This document shows positions 1 through 11,100 of a stretch of DNA of 60,000 bases, one piece after another (position 1 is the first letter of the stretch; each line of letters starts with the position of its first letter). The notes under the pieces are model-generated. The model worked only from the letters and a program-made list of their open reading frames with translations, had not been told where the DNA came from and did not search any database. The position numbers and the translations under genes were made by a program. This DNA is from Membranipora membranacea (lineage: Eukaryota; Bryozoa; Gymnolaemata; Cheilostomatida; Membraniporidae). The DNA lies in contig OU612072.1 of NCBI GenBank assembly GCA_914767715.1, forward strand, positions 7,628,001 to 7,688,000, written 5' to 3'.

Positions 1-3000
1 ACATAACCTGTTGGAGGAAGTGTAAGAAATTCTGTGCAGATAACATATTATGTGCTGCCTTTGAACAGCAAGGGACTACCTGTGTTATATCGACTATATT
101 TGTACTCTTGAGCGATGATCAAAGCAGAGGCCATACTGTCTATACAAAAACTGCTGCTGACACAACATATCAGCTACCAAATGCTCCAGGTGAATTTTCC
201 TGGTTCTCTTACTGTTTTTATTTTAATATCTTCAGTACAACCCATTTGAAGGTTTGAACCTTTGAAGAATTACTTTTCAAAACTGAATTTTATTTTGTAA
301 TTCGATAGACAAGAAATATTATATGAAACCATTTATGATAACACATTGATGGACTCGTCTTTCAATGTCTTTGCGTATTCTCCAGGCATAAAATTTGTGC
401 TATGGTTCAGTGAAAGCAGATTTCTTTATGAGACAATATGAAAATTTCTGAAACAAACCTAGCTTTGCTGCCTTCACTGCACTTAGGCTTAATAATACAT
501 AGGTTAAGTTTACATTGAATGCATCATCTGTTAAAATGTTTTCATAAAGTGTTGCGTAACTGAAACTGCTTTTTCATCCCTCCATCACAATGTTCCCCTC
601 CAATTTTGTAATGCCTACAGCAAATTGAACTACTTCCCAAGGTATTAAAAATGCATCAATGTTTAAGTTCGCCGCCTTTTATTTTGAAACAGTTATTGTA
701 CCCAGATTGGTAATATTTTCATTGAGAATTTTTATCTTAATTTCGGCATAGATGAATTCACATGTTTGAAAGTGGTGATGTGTGCTGCCTTTATTTACCA
801 ACCCAATGGTACAAGATGTGGACTTACTACTGGTCAGACCAGCCCAGATAATCAAGTGACACAGACCTTGCAAGCTAGGAAAGTGGTATATATCAATGAT
901 TCAGAGTCATTTGATACCACTGAGGTAGGAATAGTTCAAGAACATCTTTGAGGCGAGTATTTTTAAAAGAAGAATGCAGAGGTCTACAAAGGCCAGACCA
1001 TAAGGTTCTTAGGGGTGAAACTATTGATCAAGAAATTTCCCATATTTGGCCTTTGTCGGAGAATAGCAAACTCGCTAAACAATCGCACCATGTCTTATCA
1101 TGTCTTTTCTACAATGGGGGATAGTACAACATGATTGTATTATCAGGGACAGGTACTGGTACAGATAGTACTCAAATGCCCCGGAAATCAACTTTGCTCT
1201 TGCATTTAATGGTTATCAAACTTGAATGACTGACAAATGAAATTAAGATCTGGAACCTTGATGCGCATTGTGGCTTCCTGGATGACAGTTGGTTTATCCA
1301 GAGTGTGAGTGATTTACGGAAATTGTCTATTGCTATTGTATTTGGGACAATGGTAAACAATTGCACCATATAAAACAATAAGAAAGCCATTCAATGCTCT
1401 TGATCGTTGCCTTTTTTTGTCCTGTCGATGTAGTTTTTCATCAGAATATCTTTGTATCGGCCAGTGTGATCAAATGCCGATGGGTGATAAGTGCCAGCTT
1501 TCAGTTTTGAACAGCTTGCTGCACACTCATGTTCAGGAGGTCCACTATGGCCTCACTGCCATGATGCACTCTAGTTTTCTAGGATGTATCACACTCTCAG
1601 TATGATTTTTCGGACAGCTTTCATCACTCTTTATGGGCCTCCCAACCTCTGTTTTGTCATAAACAGGGTCTTTACTGTTTTGTGGAATCAATCGGTTTTG
1701 ATAATATCTCAAGCTTATCAGTATCCTCATAGGAGCTTGTTGATTTCATGCAAACTTTTCAGACACACCATACTTTCGTTTTATAGTTCAGTCAACTGTT
1801 GAGCTCCTACCCTAAAACATGTCTTGATCATCTGTGTAAAGGGAGATCAACAAGTGGAGTCTATGGTATTTATCCGACCGGACAAGCAAACTTTTCTATA
1901 CCAGTCTACTGTGATCAGACTACAGATGGAGGGGGCTGGACTGTGAGTAACAATTATTAATAGATACATATATTTTACGTAATGAGTCATGCTCAATCAA
2001 TATGACAACCTCCAATAACTTGATTTGTCAACACAATTTTGATAGATTTAAAGCCATTAAACTTGAACGCATTGGCGAGTTAATATGGTTTAGTAGTTAG
2101 GATGCTTTCCTGGCAGTCGGCAAACCCTGGGTTCAATCCCCTGCAGCACTGGGGTTCTCTGTGTGCAAACGAACACCCTGCATGCATGTTAAATAAGTCT
2201 CTACATGTGTGGACTTTTGCCCTATGAAATCCAAGATCAGTTCCCGGCACATGCAGTTATTTCTGCATTTTATCCCAGGAAGCTACTTGCAGAATGGGAC
2301 TTATTATTACCAGGGGTCTACTCTGTATTTGAAACCCTCATGCACAAGTAATAAATTGCTGGAATGGTACTTAGAGCTTAAATATTTGCTAATGTTTAAG
2401 CTAACAACTTTTGATTTTTCTTGAATAAACCAGGGAAGGGAAGAGCAGAAGGCTACCTTGCGATGTGAGGAGGTGCAATGCATACTGTGGTGGCATTACT
2501 CTGATGAAATAAAATTCCAGAGTTTGAATAGATTTGACATATTTAGGATAAGCAATGGTTAGAGTGACAGCCAGGCATATATGAGGAGACTTTGACATAA
2601 TGCTAATCTTATTATGTTCTAAAGGTATTTCAAAGACGAACTGACGGAACTGTGGACTTCTACAGAGACTGGGAAAACTATAGACTAGGATTCGGAGAAC
2701 CACACGCTGAACACTGGCTAGGTAATCATAATATCAACATCCTGACTAGCATTTACGAGAGGAATGAGTTGAGAATCGACATGGAATCAGTTGATAAAGA
2801 TAAAGCATATGCACAGTATACTATCTTCCATGTGGCCTCGGAGTCCCAAAACTACACACTTACTGTCGGCGGATACGTCGTATCCTCAACTGCAGGTGAC
2901 ATAAATAATTGAAAGCCTTAACAGTCAGTGACTGTGGGGCATTATCAAGTCATTTCAGGTGTTGCAGAACATTTTGCTATTACATAATGTCTATTCCTCA

Positions 3001-3544
3001 ACAGTTTTGATAAAAAAAGGTTGTGACCATTGGGATTCTGTCAAGCCTGCCACATGTTTATCCAACTGCAACCAACCCAATGATTCAAAGATGCATAATT
3101 ATGACTAATGATTAAAAACAGATGAGGGGGAACAGTAGATTTGTTTCATTAGCAGAATATTGAAATTAGCTGTCAATATTTCAATCTCACACATTATACA
3201 CAAAAAAGATAAATAAAATAAGTTATGATCTGAATAAAAGGTAATAAAACACAACAATGGTCTCCAGTCATCAATTTTGATTTTCATTTGCAGGAGACTC
3301 TCTGGCGAACCAAAACGAGATGCAATTTTCGACAAAAGATAGAGATAATGATAACTATAAAGACACTTGCGCTACAAAATTCAAAGGGGCCTGGTGGTAC
3401 AAAGCCTGTCACCACTCAAACCTCAATGGTTTATATCATGCTGGTCCTTATTCTTCTTACGCTGATGGAGTTACCTGGAAAACATGGAAAGGGAACCAGG
3501 AAGCGCTGAGCAAGACAGAAATGAAATTTAGGCCAATTGTTTAG
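1..3544 (+). CDS. PAN/fibrinogen-related secreted protein, 5' end outside window
   Basis: Five exons by my splice model: (1)3-189, 752-924, 1787-1942, 2625-2895, 3294-3544 (stop TAG). Junction phases are 1, 0, 0, 1 and the joined length is 346 codons, so the frame is consistent. Exon 1 (C..C....C....CAAFE...TCV) and exon 2 (C....MCAAF....GTRCGL) look like halves or copies of PAN/Apple domains, small disulphide-rich modules that bind protein or sugar. Exons 3-5 give a full fibrinogen C-terminal domain of about 215 residues: SGVYGI, YCDQTTDGGGWT, VFQRRTDG, AEHWLGNHNI, then FKGAWWYKACHHSNLNG and the ending KTEMKFRPI. The DRDND stretch is where this family binds calcium. Proteins of this type (ficolin, tachylectin) are secreted lectins. 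The start codon and any signal peptide lie left of the window. Upstream exon borders are less certain than the fibrinogen part. Confidence 0.88.
190..751 (+). other. intron of the fibrinogen-related gene
   Basis: Phase 1 intron between the two PAN-like exons, donor GTGAAT and acceptor GGCATAG. AT-rich; I see no other feature inside. Confidence 0.6.
925..1786 (+). other. intron between PAN-like and fibrinogen exons
   Basis: Phase 0 intron with donor GTAGGA and acceptor TTATAG. ORFs inside are short and show no domain. An extra exon cannot be excluded, but the two flanking exons already join in frame. Confidence 0.5.
1787..3544 (+). CDS. fibrinogen C-terminal (FReD) domain exons
   Basis: Three exons (1787-1942, 2625-2895, 3294-3544) encode the whole domain. 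The first carries the N-terminal cysteines (TCLDHLC, VYCDQ) and the GGGWT turn; the intron falls exactly between GGGWT and VFQRRTDG (phase 0). The second carries the FYRDWENYRLGFG and ELRIDMES core. The third carries the calcium loop (DRDND), the CATKF...YKACHH cysteine pair and the hydrophobic end. No stop or frameshift is present, so the gene looks functional. Ligand class (acetylated sugar or other) cannot be read from sequence alone. Confidence 0.93.
2079..2150 (+). repeat. tRNA-derived SINE head in intron
   Basis: Looks like a degenerate tRNA gene: an A-box-like TTTAGTAGTTAGGATGC, then a B-box GGGTTCAATCCC at about 2129-2140. It lies inside the fibrinogen intron 1943-2624. Sequence after it, to about 2420, may be the SINE body. 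A functional tRNA is unlikely: the stems do not pair cleanly. Confidence 0.55.
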
Positions 3545-3622
3545 ACAATCTCATGTTGTATTTGAAGATTTCCCCTATTCGCCTAGTAGCTGGTATCATT
3601 GAAGTGATACAAGGTTTGTACA

Positions 3623-3628
3623 AATAAA
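3623..3628 (+). terminator. polyadenylation signal of the fibrinogen-related gene
   Basis: AATAAA 79 bp after the stop codon, the first on this strand after the gene. Confidence 0.6.
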
Positions 3629-5120
3629 TATTTCAATCCTCTTTTTGATACAGTGACACCTCGGGCTCAATATAAAATGTTGACTGGTTATGATATTTGA
3701 CATTTCCCTTCTCTAGGTTGCATAAGGCATTATACCACATCGTTTCCGGAAAAGTGAATTTAGTTTTATCTTCATTATCCCTCAATAACAATTTTCAACC
3801 AACCTGGCATGCCTTCTCCCAATCCAAACAGTCGATCAGCAAACACACCCTCAATGTGAAGAATGTACGCTATGTTTGTCATTGGACTTAGGAACTCATG
3901 TAAAAGCATGGTAGTGCCCTGAAATCTGGGAAAGGTATTTAAACAAAAGTATAGAACAAAAAATGGCAAGGCACAATGTTCCTAATCCGTTTGTATTAGT
4001 ACTTCTATTTATTTACGGTTTTTGATTTTGTGTAGGAATTTCTTCGCCGTGTTCTTTAAAAATCGTACCTTTTTGTGATTTCAGCCAGTTTTCCTGCTTA
4101 TAAATTATTATTTCCAATAAAGATGAATGTTTGAGCTTGAAGTTGTTTGTATATTTTCGAGTTGGCCCCTCTTGGTTAATAAGCACAAAATTTTCTTTTT
4201 CTCCTGAGGCCATTGTCAATTTTTTGATCACAACACATTGTTTGTAGAAGCTTCAATAAAAATTGTTCTTGCAACGATAAGATTAGGCACTTCTTAATTA
4301 TTTTTGGCTTTAACATTGAAACATTGATACATCAAATGACAGAAAAAATACTGAATTGCACCAACATTTGACAAAAAGTACTCTTTTCTTTATTATTGCT
4401 GAACAAGGCTCTCGATAACAGTTTTTTAAAAGTTGCATTGGCCTTGCTTATAATAGATACTGATGCTTATAATTTGAAGAGCTATGATTCGGCGGATATT
4501 GCATTATTGATATATTCTCATCAAGTGTCATGTATATTAAAGCATTACTTTTTTATCACATACTATTCTACATATTCTATACTATCATGTGAGCAAGCTT
4601 CAGCTAGGGAATCCTGATATTGAGAAAGTTAGGGTCTCCCAAACTTTCAATGTGATGGTCTTCAATCGGCATTAGGAATCAGCAGGCAAACCCACTACTA
4701 CGCCAAAGCCATTATACAGTTGTAAGATTATAATTTCACAAATAAGTTAATTATATATTTGTATGATACAGGTGGACTTTTAACATATGCCTAATGGATC
4801 AGTAGTCAAGGATGCTCCCACTGCACCGTGGTGTCATGTAGCCTATTGTAAAAAATAATAATAAAGTAATGCATTAATATGTGTGTATATCCTGTTATAC
4901 GAGCCTGTAATTAATATATTCAGGAAGTATACTGTGTGCTAGGCAATTAGTAGATTAACAAAGTTCAAAACATTTAAGCTTCGAAATCAATATTGTAAAA
5001 TTACTGACAGACACAAGTATCATGTTATATGGCAATTAATATTCATAATTATATCAGCTTTTGGCACTCAGTCAGTTCAATCTATTTTCATATGTCTCCC
5101 TTGTGAATGTTACCGGCAAA
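3629..5120. other. intergenic spacer
   Basis: AT-rich spacer between the two lectin-like genes. A relic of the TTAA palindromic element sits at about 4575-4690. A minus-strand open stretch at 3775-3969 has protein-like composition (LLHEFLSPMTNIAYILH) but no recognised family and no partner exon. Nothing else was seen. Confidence 0.5.
4575..4690 (+). repeat. relic of the TTAA palindromic element, left arm
   Basis: Diverged copy of the arm seen at 13063 and 49364: it keeps ATCATGTGAGC, AGAAAGTTAGGGTCTC and CTTCAATCGGCATTAGGAAT in the same order. No second arm nearby. Confidence 0.6.
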
Positions 5121-5159
5121 ATGCAGAGTGTCAGATATATATACACCCTTTTGGCATGG
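5121..5159 (+). CDS. signal-peptide exon
   Basis: Starts at ATG 5121 and encodes 13 residues (MQSVRYIYTLLAW) before a strong GTAAGT donor in phase 0. The next exon continues with VFGGLD, completing a short hydrophobic leader. An upstream open stretch in the same frame from 5061 begins at a non-ATG codon and is not needed. Confidence 0.68.
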
Positions 5160-8100
5160 GTAAGTTTTCTTTCATCTTACCATCAGATCATTGCAAGTGC
5201 ATTGATTTCCCTCAAAGCTGTTACAGGTATTTTAAAAGCAAACCTTATTCTCTTACCATAGTTTTCACTGGGGCTGAGGCTGACAACAAAGTGTGAAGAT
5301 TTGATATAAACTATCTGCCTTCTTGTCATGAATATTGCAGGTTTTCGGAGGTTTGGATCTCACAACTTCCTGCCAACAGATGAGCAACGATCACTATAAG
5401 CTTAATCCACTAAACACTACATTCCATCTAGCATCAAATGACAGATCTTCACATGTAGGATCAGTTTCATTGTGTGCGATCATGTGCGTACACTACAGCT
5501 GCTGTTTATCGTTCTCATATCAATCTAACAACAGCCTTTGTACACTATCATCTGAATTTCCTACACAGAGGCAAACTCAAAGAGACTCTTCCATCGAAGT
5601 TTACCACGTCGCAGGTATATATATACTCCGATACTCAATGATTTCGGGGAATGAAATCAGTGTCAATAATTTGTTTGCTATTGAAGCTTGAAATTTATTC
5701 AAAGCATCCTTCAAGTAAAGCTTTTAGGTTACAGTTTTCTTTATTGACCACATATTTCTGATCTAAAATTGTTCAGCATGCCATGATTATCTTTTTGGCT
5801 AGATAATGTAAAGCTTTGTTTGATCCTATGTATTTCCAATTCCTGCAGAAGACAGCAAAAACCCATTCACCTGCAAAGGGTATGCCGATTTGCTTGATTC
5901 AACTCATTCAATAATACCAAGTAATGGTAGCTGCAGAGACATATGCGGAAAGGATCACTCTTGTATGGCATTTAAAGCGCTTGATGAGGGATGTTACCAG
6001 CAGCATGGGACTCCTACACTTGTGAATGTCAATCAAGGAGAGAATGCATCAGCATACCTTAAGAAATCGGCAATTAACGATGCTCTGATATATGCCATTA
6101 ATGCATTTTATAAATCAGGTATAAACCTAATGATAAATCAAAATTGATTAATTTCAGGTTTTCAGATTGATGTCTAAATAAGAAATGGTTTAGGTTTAGG
6201 TTTAGAATGTGTTGCCAATATTGAACCCTATAGCCCTAGCATATCACCATAACAATGACCTGTTAAATGCAATCAGAACTAGAAACGGTAAAAATATTTG
6301 CAAGCAAATATAAAGGAATACAACCGATAGATTTGAATATCGAGGTCATGTGACATCATAATTGATGATGTCATAAGACTCGGTATATGCCAAAACCCCC
6401 TTATCCCAAGTCTCAACTCAATCGCATGATGAGAACTGCTAATCGGCAGCAATTAACTGTCTATGGCGGCCATATTGGATTTTGGGTCATGTGACATTGA
6501 AATTGATGATGTCATAAGATTCGGTATGAGTCAAAACCCCCAAATCCCAAGTTTTAACTCAATCGCATGATAGGAACTGTTAATCGGCAGCAATTCACTG
6601 TTTATGGCGGCCATTTTGGATATCGGGTCATGTGACATGAAAATTGATGATGTCATAAGATTCGGTATAAGTCAAAACCCCCAAATCCCAAGTTTTAACT
6701 CAATCGCATGATAAGAACTGTTAATCGGCAGCCACTTCCTGTTTTTGGCGGCCATTTTGGATATCGGGTCATGTGATATTAAAATTGACGATGTCATAAG
6801 ATTCGGTATAAGTCAAAACCCCCAAATCCCAAGTTTTAACCCAATCGCATGATAAGAACTGTTAATCGGCGGCCACTTCCTGTTTATGGCGGCCATTTTT
6901 GATATCGGGTCATGTGACATTAAAATAGACGATGTCATAAGATTCGGTATATGCCATAACCTCTATATCCTAAGTTTCAACTCAACCGCATGATTTGTTC
7001 TCAAAATATCACCACAAGAAAATCGAAAAAACATCCTCCACTAATTAGTGTAATTAGCAAATATTACATGACATTTCAAAATTTCGTTTCGCAATTTCTC
7101 ATCTTGACACATGGGACTATGTTGTGACCATGTATCATCGAATTCTGCAAAGTAGTTCTTGACATATAGCCGAATGAAATTGGGTAAAAACGTTAAAAAA
7201 GGCAAAACCTCCTTCACTAATTAGTGTAATTAGCAAGTATTACATAACAATTAAAAAATTCACTTCGCAATTTCTCATCTAAACATATGGAGCTATGTTG
7301 TGACCAAGTTCCATCCAATTCTGCCTGGTAGTTCTTGACTTATAGATGCGACAAAAGTGTTGCAAAAATAATAATAATAATAATAATAAATCCAACCAAA
7401 ACAAAAGAAATACAACTTTGTTGTATTCCTAATGAATCTGGAATTCAAAGAAAAGATTGTAACTGTTATCATGAGTTGTAGTGAATATAGCAGTGTGTTC
7501 ATTGATCATTTCATATTATCAATAATTATGAGAATCGATGATATTATTGAATGATATAATTATCATGGTCAATCAATCTATTTGTCTTTGTTATTATGTT
7601 CCCTTTGAAGGCTACAGAATTCCTGATAACCGTGGGCTGACTGTGATCAACCCTGCAGCATTGAAGCGTAACTACTATATTACCGAAGAGCTCTCACTTC
7701 CTGCTTTTGATTGGACAATTTGTTTCTGGGCAAACTTTTCAGGCTCAAACACATATACCACATTGGTTAGCATGGCCTCGTCAAGTAAGCCAATAGAAAA
7801 AGCTATTAAGTTTGAATTGTGCTATGCTTCCCGATTTTCATCTGTTGTTCCTTGAATGTTTTTGTCTATATGTTCAGGGCAAATTTAGAATACGGAATTC
7901 ATATTCTTCACCTTAAACATCCAAATTAACAGAACTACTCATATCAAAACATATAGATTTGTTAATTGATCGACTTTAGTCACTTATCACTCAAGATTTT
8001 GATACAAATTTTTTCCTTACTAGGTTACCTTAACTATGCGTATATGCAGCACATAACCAGCAAAGAGGAGCTGGTGGTACATGCAGAATCATTGCACAAC

Positions 8101-11100
8101 TCAGAAAGCTCAAAGATATTCAGACAATCATTTACACTTATTGAAAATACCTGGATATTTTACTGTATGGAATTGATTTCCCCTGTTCAGGATTATGCCG
8201 ATGTCTACAAACTGAGGGTAAGTTGCTTTTCTCCTGACTTGAAAGCTCGGGGTATTTTTACATCTTCACATAGTGAGCGTTTTCAATCCAACCATGAGCA
8301 CATTTACGAGATATACTGGAACAATATGCTTCTTGATTCATCTTCCTCCTCTTCTTCAGTTTGTTCTTCTCTCAGGGCTTCTGCTTCGACACCGGCTTCG
8401 GCTCCAATGTACTGCAACATAACTTATTTTGTACAGTGTGTTTGTTTTCATGATTGACTCAATTTGCAAAGGATACCATTAACAAAACAAGAGGCCTTCT
8501 AGTGTGGCCCTGCAAAGTATCCCAATGGGATTCAGTCTATGCACATAAGAAACATAAAATATGGTAGACTTCATTATCACACTTTTAACGAACACTCTCT
8601 CACAAACATTTGGAATTAGGCCACCAAACCCTTCATAGCCAAAGGTACTTATTGAATTGTCTATAGATTATTTATTACAGGTAAGCATACTGAACGATGG
8701 CGCCTACACTTGGAATGTGAGAGCTGAACAATCAGTTGATAGTGTAGTAGCAGGGTTATCCTCTCATGCAGTCAAACTTGTGCTCTTCAACGAACAAGAT
8801 ACATACGGAGGTAACTTTATTTCCTTAATTCAAGGAACACAGCAGAAATTTTCTATATACTCAATGAAATGATATGCAGATATTTTGCCATACAATTATT
8901 CAATTTGAGGAATGTGTGGTCATTCCCATAAGTGACCACACAGAATTACCTGAATAAATAAAATTAAATTAAAAAACTCACTAAATGACACCTGGAGTAG
9001 ACATTATCGTATTTCTGACAGAATCCTTACAGGCAATAAAAACTTAACCAGCAATGATTTTGACAAGCCAAACAACAAAAAAATGTTGTAAGCACCGGTG
9101 AGTGGATCTACATAACACAGCACAAATTTTCAAAATAACTAATGGTTTGAGCAACCTCTCTCAAACATGCAAGTGCTCCAACCTGCATACAAAATTCTCA
9201 TCCCGGAGGCAACCCTTGGTTTGCGTCTGAAAAAGAACAAAATATCACATTCTTGAGAAATATTGTACAATGTACGCGCGAGAATATCTTAGCATATGAA
9301 AAGAGAGTGTTCTAGGCATTGTAGAACTAGGGGCAGGAACTTTACAACAATACCCATAATATTCTCCAAATATTTTGATCTTATCGAACATTGCCGCAGA
9401 ATATCAACTGTATAAATGTGATAATTCTTTTCAAGGGAGTTGCTCATTTCAATATAAATAATTTCGTCAAATTTTAATTGAGACAAAGCCAAAAATGGAG
9501 CTATATATTTTTGTTTTCTTTCAAATATTATTGAAGATTTTATCGCAATATATGCCTAGTGGATCACAAGTAAAAGAGTTTCTTTCATCTCAATACTCAA
9601 CTTTCGGCTAGGCTCGAAAAGCACTTTTGTGAGTCTAAACATCCCAATGCAGCTTAAGAAAACCTATCTTCAAACATATCTTGAACAAGATATTTAAATT
9701 GCCTTCAACAGGGGGGTTCTCAGCTAATGAAGCTACTGATGGCTCTGTAGCGTGTCTCAACATATGGAGTAGTATATTCACCTCAGAGGAATTACTAGAG
9801 TTTTCTCAATGTGCCAATCACGGAGACATATTTCATCTTGACGACAATTCTGGTAGCTTGCATGGAGATGTCTATACAGAAAACTCATCAGGAACAGATT
9901 CCACTTCATGTATGAATAACATCATTCCATTCTTACGATTTCTTTTTTGCCATCAAACTAGCTAGCATTAAATGAACTAAGATATCAATACACAATATTA
10001 TCATCATTCTATAGTGGAGCACCAAATTACTTTTGAACATAATTTATGTTAATAATACACTTGTTGTGACAACATAGACTTAATTGACATTGACAGAATG
10101 CTATATACGGAATATACGGAATTTACGGTGGATGAAGTTACGTCATTGATTTGTGTTATAGCGATGATGCTATTACAGTATTGCTGTCGATGAGACCAGG
10201 ATTTTTGTTAATTACAATTTTTATCGGATTTGAATAGTTTGAAGAGTGCTTTGAATTCAGCAGCACTTTTTCATCAACTTGATATTTTTGCATGCAAAAG
10301 TAGTCTATCTTGAATCGATTGGGAAAAACTACTGATTCCAATGCAGTTTTCAAACTCCAGAATGATTGATGTTTCAACAAAAAAAAAATTCAATGTTGTA
10401 ATGGTACCTCATATTAAATGCCCCTATGTTAATGGTCCATATGTTGTCCTGTCAATGTTAATTATTAAGTCTTTGGTGTCAAGTGTTTACCCACTTGCTA
10501 AGTAAACCTATAAAATTGAATTCACTCTACCTTCAGAAACAAAAGTTTTTACTTTAATTGATTATTTCTGTCCTCAATGCTGGTAGTTAGATTGTAGGCA
10601 GTTGTGGGGCGGGGAAAGCCAGAACTGCTGAGGTAAAAACCATTCCATTTGATTTGTGCCAGATATAGGTTATGAGATGTCCTATGTCATCCCAGAACAG
10701 AGAGGAATGACACTGATTAACACACAAGCATCAACCGGTAACTACTACTCTGCACACACTTCATCTCTCACAACTCTAGATTGGACTGTTTGTCTCTGGA
10801 TGAAACTTTCGGAACTGGAGGGTGAACCGACAATAATCAGTGTTGCCTCAGAAGGTTTGTAAAGATCATTTTCATAAATTCAGATCCATAGTGTCGGTAA
10901 AGTCTAGTAATGGAACATACAATTTCGAAGTAGATCTATACTTTTTACGTTCCTCTAGCTCTAGCATAGTTTTATTTTGAGTTTGATGCAGATCCATCGT
11001 TTCAGTTAAGTCTAGTCATTGAACATGATGTGGGAAAATAATTTTGAAGTAGATGTATACTTTTTACCATCTTATAGCATAATTTGATTTTGAGTTCAAT

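Noticed and set aside
5061-5261. 66-codon open stretch as the start of the PAN/pentraxin/WSC gene
   Set aside because: It starts at a non-ATG codon and runs through a strong GTAAGT donor. The ATG at 5121 with splicing at 5159 gives a consistent 834-residue frame.
6290-7000. CRISPR-like array because of regular spacing
   Set aside because: The whole 141-bp unit repeats without unique spacers, and the DNA is animal. It is a satellite.
7293-7502. Minus-strand 69-codon ORF with a Tyr run
   Set aside because: It is the translation of the (TAA)n microsatellite and a repeat.
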